The notes below the pieces were generated by a model, which saw only the letters and a list, made by a program, of their open reading frames with translations, did no database searches and was not told the DNA's origin. From Nocardioides donggukensis (lineage in GTDB: Bacteria > Actinomycetota > Actinomycetes > Propionibacteriales > Nocardioidaceae): DNA of 64,000 bases. The translations under genes were made by a program, and so were the position numbers. The stretch is taken from the NCBI RefSeq assembly GCF_014842875.1, contig NZ_JACYXZ010000002.1, forward strand, positions 760,623-824,622, written 5' to 3'. Of the stretch, positions 9,016 to 16,580 are shown piece by piece (position 1 is the stretch's first letter; the number at the start of each line of letters is the position of its first letter).

Positions 9016-10257
9016 GTGCCCCCGTCCCAGCCCCCGACGCCCCCGTCGTCCTCCGGCGCCCCGTCCGGTGCGCTCTCACCGCGGGCGGAGGCCTCCGCGG
9101 TGCTCCTGCGGGCCGTGGGCACGCTGAGCACGGCCGCGATGGCCCGCATGGACAGCGACAAGGAGTGGTTCCGCGACCTCAGCGCGCAGGACCGCTCCTG
9201 GGTCGGGATGATCGTGCAGGCCGGCATCCAGGGCTTCATCCACTGGTACCGCGACCACGCCGAGTCGTGGACGCTGAGCACCGAGACCGACTCCGCGATC
9301 GCCGCCGAGGTGTTCGGCGCCGCGCCCCGGGCGCTGGCCGGCGTGATCAACCTCCAGCAGACCGTCGAGCTGGTGCGGCTCACGATCGACGTCGTCGAGG
9401 AGAACCTCGACGAGCTGCTGGGGCCCGACCTGGTCGCCTGGGTGCACGAGGGCCTGCTGCGCTACGGGCGGGAGCTGGCGTTCGCCACCGCCGAGGTCTA
9501 CGCGCGGGCGGCGGAGGTCCGTGGCGCCTGGGACGCCCGGCTGGAGGCGCTGGTCGTCGACGCCGTGCTCCGCTCGGACACCGACGACTCCGTGCTCTCC
9601 CGGGCCAGCGCCCTCGGGTGGGGCGGCGAGGGCGACGTCGTCGTGGTCCTCGGGGCGGCCAGCGACGCCCCCCGGGTGACGGTGTTCGACGACGTCCGCG
9701 GCTCCGCCCAGGCGGCCGGGATGGACGCCCTCTGCGCGGTCCAGGGCGACCTCATGGTGGTCGTCCTGGGCAACGTCAGCGACCCGGGCCGGGCGGCGAG
9801 CCGGGTGGAGCAGCACTTCGCCGCCGGGCCGCTGGTGCACGGCCCTCCCGCGGCGGACCTGCGCGCCGCGCACTCGTCGGCCACCGCCGCGATGTCCGCC
9901 TTCCGGGCCGCGGCCGCCTGGCCGGGGGCGCCCCGCCCGGTGGCCGCCGACGACCTGCTGCCCGAGCGGGCCCTCGGCGGCGACGCGGCGGCGCGGCAGC
10001 AGCTCATCGACGAGGTGTACCTGCCGCTCCGCGAGGCGCGGGGCACCCTGATCGAGACGCTCGACGTGTGGTTCGCGCAGGGCACCTCGGTGGAGGGCAC
10101 GGCGCGGCAGCTCTTCGTCCACCCCAACACCGTGCGCTACCGGCTGCGGCAGGCCGCCGACCTCACCGGCCTGACGCCCGGGCAGCCCCGGCACGCGCAC
10201 ACCTATGCGGTCGCACTGACCCTGGGTCGACTGGCCGGACTCCCCACCGACGAGTAA
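9016..10257 (+). CDS. fasR: PucR-family transcriptional regulator, FasR-like
   Basis: 413 residues. It has an N-terminal helical region, a central GGDEF-like/CdaR portion and a C-terminal PucR helix-turn-helix: the segment TARQLFVHPNTVRYRLRQ near residue 374 is the diagnostic HTH_30 motif. In Streptomyces a PucR-type protein, FasR, sits immediately upstream of fabD and activates the fabD-fabH-acpP-fabF operon; the same order here is the main reason for the name. The gene starts at a leaderless-type GTG. An imperfect palindrome directly after the stop (10262-10283) is a candidate operator for this protein. The family assignment is sure; the target is inferred from position. Confidence 0.85.
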   Translation: MPPSQPPTPPSSSGAPSGALSPRAEASAVLLRAVGTLSTAAMARMDSDKEWFRDLSAQDRSWVGMIVQAGIQGFIHWYRDHAESWTLSTETDSAIAAEVFGAAPRALAGVINLQQTVELVRLTIDVVEENLDELLGPDLVAWVHEGLLRYGRELAFATAEVYARAAEVRGAWDARLEALVVDAVLRSDTDDSVLSRASALGWGGEGDVVVVLGAASDAPRVTVFDDVRGSAQAAGMDALCAVQGDLMVVVLGNVSDPGRAASRVEQHFAAGPLVHGPPAADLRAAHSSATAAMSAFRAAAAWPGAPRPVAADDLLPERALGGDAAARQQLIDEVYLPLREARGTLIETLDVWFAQGTSVEGTARQLFVHPNTVRYRLRQAADLTGLTPGQPRHAHTYAVALTLGRLAGLPTDE

Positions 10258-10261
10258 CCAT

Positions 10262-10283
10262 CTTTTGTGGGAACCCTACAAAG
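10262..10283. promoter_or_regulatory. palindrome in fabD promoter region, candidate FasR operator
   Basis: CTTTTGTGGG (10262-10271) and CCCTACAAAG (10274-10283) form an imperfect inverted repeat with a two-base centre. It lies in the 92-base gap between fasR and fabD, about 60 bases upstream of the fabD start. It could also work as a weak terminator for fasR. Confidence 0.4.
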
Positions 10284-10349
10284 AACCGGGCGGCTATTTC
10301 GTGGGCGCGGCAGGCGCACCCCCTGGCCCGGGCACGGCACAGTAGGGGT

Positions 10350-11336
10350 GTGCTCGTCATCGTCGCCCCCGGACAAGGTGCCCAGACTCCCGGATTCCTC
10401 GAGCCCTGGCTCGAGGATCCCCAGCTGGCCGCCCAGCTCGCCACGCTGTCCGCCGAGTCCGGCCTCGACCTCGCCGCTCACGGCACGACCTCGGACGCCG
10501 ACACGATCCGCGACACCAGCATCGCCCAGCCCCTGCTGGTCGCCTCCGCCCTGGTCGCGGCCCGGGCGCTCCTGCCCGTCGACGCCGACCCCGCCGGTGG
10601 GTCGGGCGGCGCCTCCGCCGTCTCCGGGCACAGCGTCGGGGAGCTGGCCGCCGCGGCGATCGCCGGGGCGCTCACCGCGGAGCAGGCGATCGTGCTGGTC
10701 CGCGAGCGCGGCCGGGCGATGGCCGAGGCGGCCGCCCGCACCCCGACCAGCATGACCGCGGTCCTCGGCGGCGACCGGGACGAGGTCCTGGCCTCGCTCG
10801 CCGAGCACGGCCTCACCGCCGCCAACGACAACGGGCCGGGACAGGTCGTCGCCGCCGGCACGGTCGAGCAGCTGGAGGCCTTCGCGGCCGCTCCCCCGGC
10901 CCGGGCCCGCCTGATGCCGCTCTCGGTCGCCGGCGCCTTCCACACCGAGCACATGGCTCCGGCCGTCGACCACCTCTCCTCGCTCGCGGCGAGCTCCTCG
11001 ACCGGGTCGCCCCACACCCCGGTGATCTCCAACGCCGACGGCGAGCTGGTCCGGGACGGCCGCGAGGTGCTGGACCGGATCGTCGCCCAGATCAGCCGCC
11101 CGGTCCGGTGGGACCTGTGCATGGCCACCATGCTCGAGCTCGGCGTGACCGGACTGCTCGAGCTGCCCCCCGCCGGCACCCTGACCGGGATCGCCCGGCG
11201 CGCGATGAAGGGCGTGGAGACGTTCGCGCTCAAGACCCCCGACCAGCTCGATGACGCCCGCGCGTTCGTCGAGCGGCACGGGTCCCCGCAGGACTCCGCC
11301 ACTTCCGGCCCGTCGAACCCCGAGGGAACAGCATGA
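10350..11336 (+). CDS. fabD: malonyl-CoA:ACP transacylase
   Basis: 328 residues from GTG (VLVIVAPGQGAQTPG). The enzyme loads malonate from CoA to the phosphopantetheine arm of AcpP for type II fatty acid synthesis. Seen are the GQGAQ oxyanion motif (8-12), the nucleophile motif GHSVGE (about 92-97), the malonyl-binding arginine in RERGRAM and the catalytic histidine in GAFHTEHM. The open frame extends upstream, but that portion mirrors fasR. CACAGT at 10338-10343 is six bases before the GTG, so the transcript may be leaderless. The stop overlaps the fabH start (ATGA). Confidence 0.95.
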   Translation: MLVIVAPGQGAQTPGFLEPWLEDPQLAAQLATLSAESGLDLAAHGTTSDADTIRDTSIAQPLLVASALVAARALLPVDADPAGGSGGASAVSGHSVGELAAAAIAGALTAEQAIVLVRERGRAMAEAAARTPTSMTAVLGGDRDEVLASLAEHGLTAANDNGPGQVVAAGTVEQLEAFAAAPPARARLMPLSVAGAFHTEHMAPAVDHLSSLAASSSTGSPHTPVISNADGELVRDGREVLDRIVAQISRPVRWDLCMATMLELGVTGLLELPPAGTLTGIARRAMKGVETFALKTPDQLDDARAFVERHGSPQDSATSGPSNPEGTA

Positions 11337-12337
11337 GCACCCCCATCCAGGCCACCACCGGCCCCGCCCACACCGCGGTGCTCGGCCTCGGCGCCTACCG
11401 GCCCAGCCGGCTGGTCTCCAACCACGACATCGTGGACCGGATCGACTCCAGCGACGAGTGGATCCAGCAGCGCTCCGGCATCAAGACCCGACGCTTCGCC
11501 GAGCCCCACGAGACCGTGCAGATGATGTCGGTCGAGTCCTCGCGGATCGCCCTCGAGCGCGCCGGCATCGCCCCCGAGCAGATCGACTGCGTGATCGTGG
11601 CCACCGTGAGCCACATGCTGCAGACCCCCGCCGTCGCCACCGCGGTCGCGCACGAGCTCGGGACGAACCAGGCCGCGGCGTTCGACATCTCCGCCGCCTG
11701 CGCCGGCTTCTGCCACGGGGTGGCGATGGCCTCCGACATGGTCCGGGCCGGGTCGGCCGGGCACGTCCTGGTCGTCGGCGTCGAGCGGCTCTCCGACATC
11801 ACCGACCCCTACGACCGGGGCACGGCGTTCATCTTCGCCGACGGCGCCGGCGCCGTCGTGGTCGGACCGGCCGAGACCCCCGGCATCGGGCCGGTCGTGT
11901 GGGGCTCGGACGGCGAGCAGTTCGACCTGATCCGGCAGCGCGAGGACTGGCGCGACGTCATCGAGTCCGACGCGCCGACCATGCCGCACCTGGTGATGCA
12001 GGGGAACGCGGTCTTCCGGTGGGCGTCGTACGCCATGGCCAAGGTCGCCCAGCAGGCCCTCGAGGTCGCCGGCATCACCGTCGAGGACCTGGACGTCTTC
12101 GTCCCGCACCAGGCGAACATGCGGATCATCGACGCGATGGCCCGCTCGATGAAGCTGCCCTCGCACGTGGCGATCGCGCGCGACGTCGCCGACCAGGGCA
12201 ACACCTCCGCGGCCTCGATCCCCCTTGCCCTCGACCGCATGATCGCGGAGGGTGAGGCCAAGAGCGGTGACACGGCCCTGCTGATCGCCTTCGGCGCCGG
12301 CCTGGCCTACGCCGCGCAGGTCGTCACCGTCCCGTAG
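11333..12337 (+). CDS. fabH: 3-oxoacyl-ACP synthase III
   Basis: 334 residues. It condenses an acyl-CoA primer with malonyl-ACP to start fatty acid chains; in actinomycetes it typically prefers branched primers. The catalytic triad is visible as cysteine in SAACAGF (about 121), histidine in PHQANMR (about 261) and asparagine in GNTSAAS (about 291). Start ATG overlaps the fabD stop by four bases. It forms one operon with fabD, acpP and fabF. Confidence 0.97.
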   Translation: MSTPIQATTGPAHTAVLGLGAYRPSRLVSNHDIVDRIDSSDEWIQQRSGIKTRRFAEPHETVQMMSVESSRIALERAGIAPEQIDCVIVATVSHMLQTPAVATAVAHELGTNQAAAFDISAACAGFCHGVAMASDMVRAGSAGHVLVVGVERLSDITDPYDRGTAFIFADGAGAVVVGPAETPGIGPVVWGSDGEQFDLIRQREDWRDVIESDAPTMPHLVMQGNAVFRWASYAMAKVAQQALEVAGITVEDLDVFVPHQANMRIIDAMARSMKLPSHVAIARDVADQGNTSAASIPLALDRMIAEGEAKSGDTALLIAFGAGLAYAAQVVTVP

Positions 12338-12396
12338 CCGGACCGCAGCACCCACAGAGTTCAGCTCGACCCAACCCACAAGGAGAACACCGAGAG

Positions 12397-12642
12397 ATGG
12401 CCACCACCGAAGAGATCCGCACCGACCTCGCCGAGATCGTCAACGAGGTCGCCGGCATCCCCGCCGAGGACGTCCAGATGGACAAGTCGTTCGTCGACGA
12501 CCTCGACGTCGACTCGCTGTCCATGGTCGAGGTCGTCGTGGCCGCCGAGGAGAAGTTCGGCGTCTCGATCCCCGACGACGAGGTGAAGAACCTCAAGACG
12601 GTCGGGGACGCGGTCACGTTCATCGAGCGCGCCTCCAGCTGA
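12397..12642 (+). CDS. acpP: acyl carrier protein
   Basis: 81 residues, the standard ACP length. The phosphopantetheine attachment serine is in DVDSLSMVE (DSL motif, about residue 42). The protein is acidic, with the usual four-helix pattern. AAGGAGAA lies ten bases before the ATG. It carries growing fatty acyl chains between FabD, FabH and FabF, whose genes flank it. Confidence 0.97.
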   Translation: MATTEEIRTDLAEIVNEVAGIPAEDVQMDKSFVDDLDVDSLSMVEVVVAAEEKFGVSIPDDEVKNLKTVGDAVTFIERASS

Positions 12643-12665
12643 CCCACCACCCGCGAAGGAATCCC

Positions 12666-13907
12666 ATGTCTCACACCAGCGTCGTCGTCACCGGACTCGG
12701 GACGACCTCCCCTGTCGGAGGCGACGTACCCACCACGTGGGCCGCCCTGCTGGACGGCCGTTCCGGCGTCGCCCCGCTCGAGCACGAGTGGGCCGAGCAG
12801 CTCGGCACCCGGATCGCCGGCGAGGTCGCCGTCGAGCCCGGTGACGTCCTGGACCGGGTCAAGGCCCGGCGCCTGGACCGGTCCGGCCAGCTGGCGATGG
12901 TGGCGGCGCTGGAGGCGTGGGCCGACGCGGGTCTGAACGCGGACGACGCCGACGTCGATCCCGAGCGCCTCGCCGTGGCGATGGCCTCGGGCATCGGCGG
13001 CGTCACCACGCTGCTGTCGAACTACGACAGCCTCAAGGAGAAGGGGCCGCGGCGGGTCTCCCCCCTCGCGATCCCGATGCTGATGCCCAACGGGCCGGCC
13101 GCGGCGATCGGGCTGGCGCTGGGCGCCAAGGCCGGCGTGCACACCCCGGTGTCGGCGTGCGCCTCCGGCAACGAGTCGATCTCGCTCGGCATCGACATGA
13201 TCCGGCTCGGCCGGGCGGACGTGGTCGTCGTCGGCGGCACCGAGGCCGCGGTGCACCCGCTGCCGATCGCCGCCTTCGGGCAGATGATGGCGCTCTCCAA
13301 GCGCAACGACGAGCCCGAGCGTGCCTCCCGCCCCTGGGACAAGGGCCGCGACGGCTTCGTCCTCGGTGAGGGTGCCGCCGTGCTGGTCCTCGAGTCCGCC
13401 GAGCACGCCGCAGCCCGCGGCGCGCGGGTGTACGCCGAGGCCGCCGGTGCCGGCATCACCGCCGACTCCCACGACATCGCCCAGCCCGACCCGGCCGGCC
13501 TGGGGGCCACCCGGGCGATGAGGATGGCGCTGCGCGAGTCCGGTCTCGAGGCCGGCGACATCGTGCACGTGAACGCGCACGCCACCTCGACCCCGCAGGG
13601 CGACCTGGCCGAGGCCGGGGCGATCCGCAACGCGCTCGGCGCCGCCGCGGACCGGGTGATCCTCACCTCGACCAAGTCGATGACCGGGCACCTGCTCGGC
13701 GCCGCCGGCGCGCTGGAGTCCCTGGCCACCGTGCTCGCCCTGCACCACCGGGTGGTGCCGCCGACCATCAACCTCGAGGACCCCGAGGACATCGGCTTCG
13801 AGGTCCCCGAGAAGTCCCGCGAGCTGCCCGCCGGCGACCTGGCCGCGCTGAACAACTCGTTCGGCTTCGGCGGTCACAACGTGGCCCTCGCGTTCCGGAC
13901 CGTCTGA
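12666..13907 (+). CDS. fabF: 3-oxoacyl-ACP synthase II
   Basis: 413 residues, normal for KAS II. It elongates acyl-ACP by Claisen condensation with malonyl-ACP. Catalytic residues are the cysteine in VSACASGNES (about 167), a histidine in NAHATSTPQGD (about 304), the lysine/histidine in TKSMTGHLLGAAGA (about 335-348) and the C-terminal NNSFGFGGHN loop. AAGGA precedes the ATG. Last gene of the fab operon; a field of palindromic repeats begins about 45 bases after its stop. Confidence 0.97.
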   Translation: MSHTSVVVTGLGTTSPVGGDVPTTWAALLDGRSGVAPLEHEWAEQLGTRIAGEVAVEPGDVLDRVKARRLDRSGQLAMVAALEAWADAGLNADDADVDPERLAVAMASGIGGVTTLLSNYDSLKEKGPRRVSPLAIPMLMPNGPAAAIGLALGAKAGVHTPVSACASGNESISLGIDMIRLGRADVVVVGGTEAAVHPLPIAAFGQMMALSKRNDEPERASRPWDKGRDGFVLGEGAAVLVLESAEHAAARGARVYAEAAGAGITADSHDIAQPDPAGLGATRAMRMALRESGLEAGDIVHVNAHATSTPQGDLAEAGAIRNALGAAADRVILTSTKSMTGHLLGAAGALESLATVLALHHRVVPPTINLEDPEDIGFEVPEKSRELPAGDLAALNNSFGFGGHNVALAFRTV

Positions 13908-13953
13908 CCCCGGCCCCACGGCGTACCCGCGGCTCGTCCGCGGTGACCAAAGA

Positions 13954-14120
13954 GCCGCAATTGCGGCCGTTTGACATGATCTCGCGCTGATTCACTGTCG
14001 AACGGCCGCAATTGCGGCTCTTCGGCGCGTTCCGGGAGAGCCGATGTGTCACAACGGCGCAATTGCGGCCGTTGGACATGTTCTCGGGCCGAATCTCTGT
14101 CACAGGGCCGCAATTGCGGC
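13954..14120. repeat. four CAATTG-centred palindromes arranged as two inverted-pair (REPIN-like) units
   Basis: The perfect 14-base palindrome GCCGCAATTGCGGC occurs at 13954-13967, 14005-14018 and 14107-14120, with a copy missing one C at 14057-14069. Spacing is 51, 52 and 50 bases. The first two copies are the arms of a longer inverted repeat (about 28 bases each, running from AAAGAGCC to GTTTGACA and back), and copies three and four repeat the same design with a similar spacer starting GTTGGACATG. The array fills the gap between convergent fabF and the ferredoxin-like gene. Open frames across it only translate the repeats. It is probably a REP/REPIN-type element that also ends transcription. 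Confidence 0.75.
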
Positions 14121-14133
14121 CGTACGGCGCGGG

Positions 14134-15036
14134 TCAGGCGAGCCGACGGATGCCCAGCACCTGATGGTCCGGAGCGGTGTTCTCCCGCTGGGCGCCGCAG
14201 GTGAGCAGGTGCTCGCCGGAGCCGGGGACGGTGCGGATCCGGACCTCCCAGCGTCCGTCGGGGGCCTCGAAGTCGGCCACCAGGTCGGCACCGGTACGAC
14301 GGCGGGTGAGCGGCCGCACGGCCCCCGACCGGGTCTCGCCGAGCTCCCGCCGCAGCGCGATCTCGGCCGCCTGCACGGCCATGGGGATGCCGGACCGGCC
14401 GCGGAGGTGGTCCAGGTCGAGCTCCCCGGCGAGAGTGGCGTCCGCCAGTGACGGGGCCTGCTGGGGGTCGATCCGCCCGTAGTAGAGCCCGTCCGGGAGC
14501 ACCAGCAGGTTGGCGGCGAACCGGTCGCCGCCGATGTGCGAGCACTCCCAGGTCTCCTCGGGGTGCGACTCGCACAGGGCCGCGGCGACCGGTCGGCCGC
14601 GCTCGGCGCAGCACACGTCGTGCCGGCCGTGCGTGCACACGCACAGCAGCGGGCCGTCGGCGGGCTCCAGCCCGGGCGACCTGCCGGCGCCGAGGGCGGC
14701 CAGGTCCAGGTCGAGCAGGCCCTCGGGCTCGGGGAGCAACGCCGTCTCCAGCCAGGGCGAGACCGGGTCGGCGTACGCGGCGAAGACGCGGCACCCGTCC
14801 ACCGCCGCCCCGCGCCGGGCGTGACGCCGGATCAGCAGGACCCGGACGCCGGCGGCCCGCGCGGCCCGGGTCAGCCCGGAGCGCACCCGCTCGGGCAGCC
14901 GGCTGTCCCGGAGCGCGTCGACGCCCCAGGGGCCGGGATTCTCGACCAGGAGGAACGCCCGGACGGTGGAGGCGGTGCCCGTGAGCGGCTCGTCGCGGTC
15001 GAGGCTGGCGCCCGCGCACCGGAACGCTGCGCTCAC
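14134..15036 (-). CDS. sucrase/ferredoxin-like protein (thioredoxin-fold 2Fe-2S type)
   Basis: 300 residues from GTG (VSAAFRCAG), which overlaps the stop of the upstream cupin gene (GTGA). It belongs to the Suc_Fer-like family (PF06999): a CVCTHGRHDVCCAERG segment near residues 136-151 supplies the cysteines, followed by WECSHIGGDRFAANLLVLP. Family members are thought to hold a thioredoxin-like [2Fe-2S] cluster, and their roles are poorly known; the sucrase part of the name is historical. Being translationally coupled to a putative 2-oxoglutarate/Fe oxygenase suggests an electron-transfer or redox partner role, which is inference. The gene ends at the palindrome array. Confidence 0.82.
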   Translation of the reverse strand: MSAAFRCAGASLDRDEPLTGTASTVRAFLLVENPGPWGVDALRDSRLPERVRSGLTRAARAAGVRVLLIRRHARRGAAVDGCRVFAAYADPVSPWLETALLPEPEGLLDLDLAALGAGRSPGLEPADGPLLCVCTHGRHDVCCAERGRPVAAALCESHPEETWECSHIGGDRFAANLLVLPDGLYYGRIDPQQAPSLADATLAGELDLDHLRGRSGIPMAVQAAEIALRRELGETRSGAVRPLTRRRTGADLVADFEAPDGRWEVRIRTVPGSGEHLLTCGAQRENTAPDHQVLGIRRLA

Positions 15037-16154
15037 CCGACCACCTCGAGCAGCCCCTCGCGCACGAGGCGGCGGCACAGCACGAGCCGGCTCTGCTCGT
15101 CCAGCGGCAGGTCTCCGGGGCGCAGCGTCGGGTCGGCGCGCACCCGCTCCAGGGCGGGGCGGAGCCAGCCGGGTACGGCGAGCTGGCGGTCGCCGAGCAG
15201 CACCCGCACCCGGTCCCCGTCGTCCACGAGGACGCAGGGATGCCCGGGCCGACGGCGCAGCAGGCTGTCGTCGCTCAGGGTCCGCACGGCGAGGACGTCC
15301 TTCAGCCCGCCCCGCTGCCGGGTCGGCCGCTCGGTGAGGAACCGCTCGCTCTCGGCCCGGGCCGCGGCGGGTACGTCGACGGCCCGGACGGCGTCGGCGA
15401 GCGCCTGCAGGCGGTCGGCCAGGCCCTCGGTGAGCAGGTCGGGTTCGTCGGGGTAGCCGGCCGGCAGGTGCCCGTCGTCAACGGCGTCGACGACCTGGCG
15501 GAGGGTGCGCTGCACCAGACCCTTCCAGGTGCGCTGGTTGATGCCGATGGTGACGTGCAGCGACGCCGTGTCCTGCGTCCGGGCGGCGTGCGGCGTGCCG
15601 GTCGGCAGGTACATGCTCAGCCCGGGCTCGAGCAGCACGCTCTCCGCGCCGTCCTCGCCGTGCACCTCCCACAGCTTCGTGCCGTGGGTCTGGAAGACGA
15701 ACACGTCGTGGCCGTCGGAGTGCACCGCGAAGCCCTGCGACCCGGGCGGGGTGAGGTAGGCGTTGGCCTGGCACGGGTGTCCGAGCTCGGCCTCCAGCTC
15801 CGCGACCAGGTCGGTCAGGGGCTGCCAGTACCGGTGCAGCCCCTGGAGCACGATCGTGCCGCCCTGCTCGAAGAGCTCCAGGGCCCGGCGGGCGTCGACG
15901 AGACCGGTCAGCGGCCGGCCGGCGAGGGTGGCGCCGCGACGGGTGTAGGCGGACTCCGCGAGCACCGAGCCGTCCCTGGCCACCCGGATCGCGGGGGTGC
16001 GCAGCGCGGTCGAGGTGAGCAGGTGGTCGACGTCGTCGAGCGAGAGCAGCGCCGTGAGCCGCGACGGGTCCGTGCGGTGCTGGTGCACGCGTGACGCCCA
16101 GACCTTCGTCACGAAGGTCTGGGCGTCACCGCTGAGCAGGTCGAGAGCGGTCAG
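15033..16154 (-). CDS. JmjC-type cupin (Cupin_4) 2-oxoglutarate/Fe(II) oxygenase, probable CTG start
   Basis: 373 residues if started at the CTG at 16154, or 359 from the first conventional start (GTG at 16112). The CTG is preferred because the 14 extra residues (LTALDLLSGDAQTF) fit the family N terminus, GGAG lies seven bases upstream, and it overlaps the TGA of the repeat-peptide gene (CTGA); the GTG has no ribosome binding site. The catalytic core is ANAYLTPPGSQGFAVHSDGHD with the iron ligands HSD and the distal histidine in TGTPHAAR. PF08007 relatives (YcfD, Mina53, NO66) hydroxylate ribosomal-protein arginine or histidine. Here the neighbour is a repetitive acidic peptide, so the target may differ. 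The downstream ferredoxin-like gene is coupled. Confidence 0.82.
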   Translation of the reverse strand: MTALDLLSGDAQTFVTKVWASRVHQHRTDPSRLTALLSLDDVDHLLTSTALRTPAIRVARDGSVLAESAYTRRGATLAGRPLTGLVDARRALELFEQGGTIVLQGLHRYWQPLTDLVAELEAELGHPCQANAYLTPPGSQGFAVHSDGHDVFVFQTHGTKLWEVHGEDGAESVLLEPGLSMYLPTGTPHAARTQDTASLHVTIGINQRTWKGLVQRTLRQVVDAVDDGHLPAGYPDEPDLLTEGLADRLQALADAVRAVDVPAAARAESERFLTERPTRQRGGLKDVLAVRTLSDDSLLRRRPGHPCVLVDDGDRVRVLLGDRQLAVPGWLRPALERVRADPTLRPGDLPLDEQSRLVLCRRLVREGLLEVVG

Positions 16155-16486
16155 CGTGCCGCTCCGTCGGTGCCGTCGGCGTCCGCGTCACTGGCGTCCG
16201 CGTCCGCGTCGCTGGCGTCGGCATCCGCGTCACTGGCATCGGCATCCGCGTCACTGGCGTCGGCATCCGCGTCACTGGCGTCGGCGTCCGCGTCGCTGGC
16301 GTCGGCGTCCGCGTCGCTGGCGTCGCTGTCGGTGGTGTCGCCGTCCGCCACGTCGGTGGCGTCCCCGTCGGTGCCGTCCGCGTCGGTGCCGTCCGCGTCC
16401 GTGGAGTCGACCGGCCCGGGGCCGCCGGCCCCGGCGGTGGTGGTCATATCGTCGTCGCTCAGCGGTGAGTCGGGCGTGTTGGTCAT
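16151..16486 (-). CDS. small Asp/Ala heptad-repeat acidic peptide
   Basis: 111 residues, started at ATG with AGGAGG at 16492-16497. After a leader-like N terminus (MTNTPDSPLSDDDMTTTAGAGGPGP) come DADGT-type units and then six perfect DADADAS heptads, ending DADADGTDGAAR. No signal peptide, no membrane segment, no cysteine, no lysine and almost no basic residue. It resembles no named family that I recognise. DxDxDG-like stretches could bind calcium, but a cytosolic acidic substrate peptide is equally possible. It is the first gene of an operon with a cupin oxygenase and a ferredoxin-like protein, and its stop overlaps the oxygenase start. Divergent from the enoyl-CoA hydratase. Confidence 0.75.
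   Translation of the reverse strand: MTNTPDSPLSDDDMTTTAGAGGPGPVDSTDADGTDADGTDGDATDVADGDTTDSDASDADADASDADADASDADADASDADADASDADADASDADADASDADADGTDGAAR
16191..16337. repeat. 21-bp in-frame tandem repeat inside the Asp/Ala peptide gene
   Basis: CTGGCGTCGGCATCCGCGTCA-like units begin at 16191, 16212, 16233, 16254, 16275, 16296 and 16317, exactly 21 bases apart, varying mainly at third codon positions (for example gcgtcg versus gcatcg). Each unit encodes one DADADAS heptad on the minus strand, so this is a coding repeat and not CRISPR. Confidence 0.85.
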
Positions 16487-16567
16487 CGAGGCCTCCTGTG
16501 CGGCACGGCGGACCCTCCGCCGTCGTCCTCAGACCGTACCCAGCGGGTCAACGCGCAAGCACCCCGC

Positions 16568-16573
16568 TAGCCT
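16568..16573 (+). promoter_or_regulatory. -10 element of leaderless enoyl-CoA hydratase gene
   Basis: TAGCCT, seven bases before the ATG at 16581, with no ribosome binding site between. Confidence 0.5.
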
Positions 16574-16580
16574 CGCTCGC

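Noticed and set aside
9165..10349. Long N-terminal extension of FabD in the same frame
   Set aside because: It overlaps fasR in another frame and translates to Arg/Gly-rich noise; FabD homology starts at the GTG at 10350.
13768..14103. 111-codon minus-strand frame with repeated SNGRNC segments
   Set aside because: The repeated residues are just the CAATTG palindromes translated; it overlaps fabF and has no ribosome binding site.
16191..16337. 21-bp regular repeat as a possible CRISPR array
   Set aside because: The units are directly adjacent, without spacers, and encode an in-frame heptad in a gene with a good ribosome binding site.
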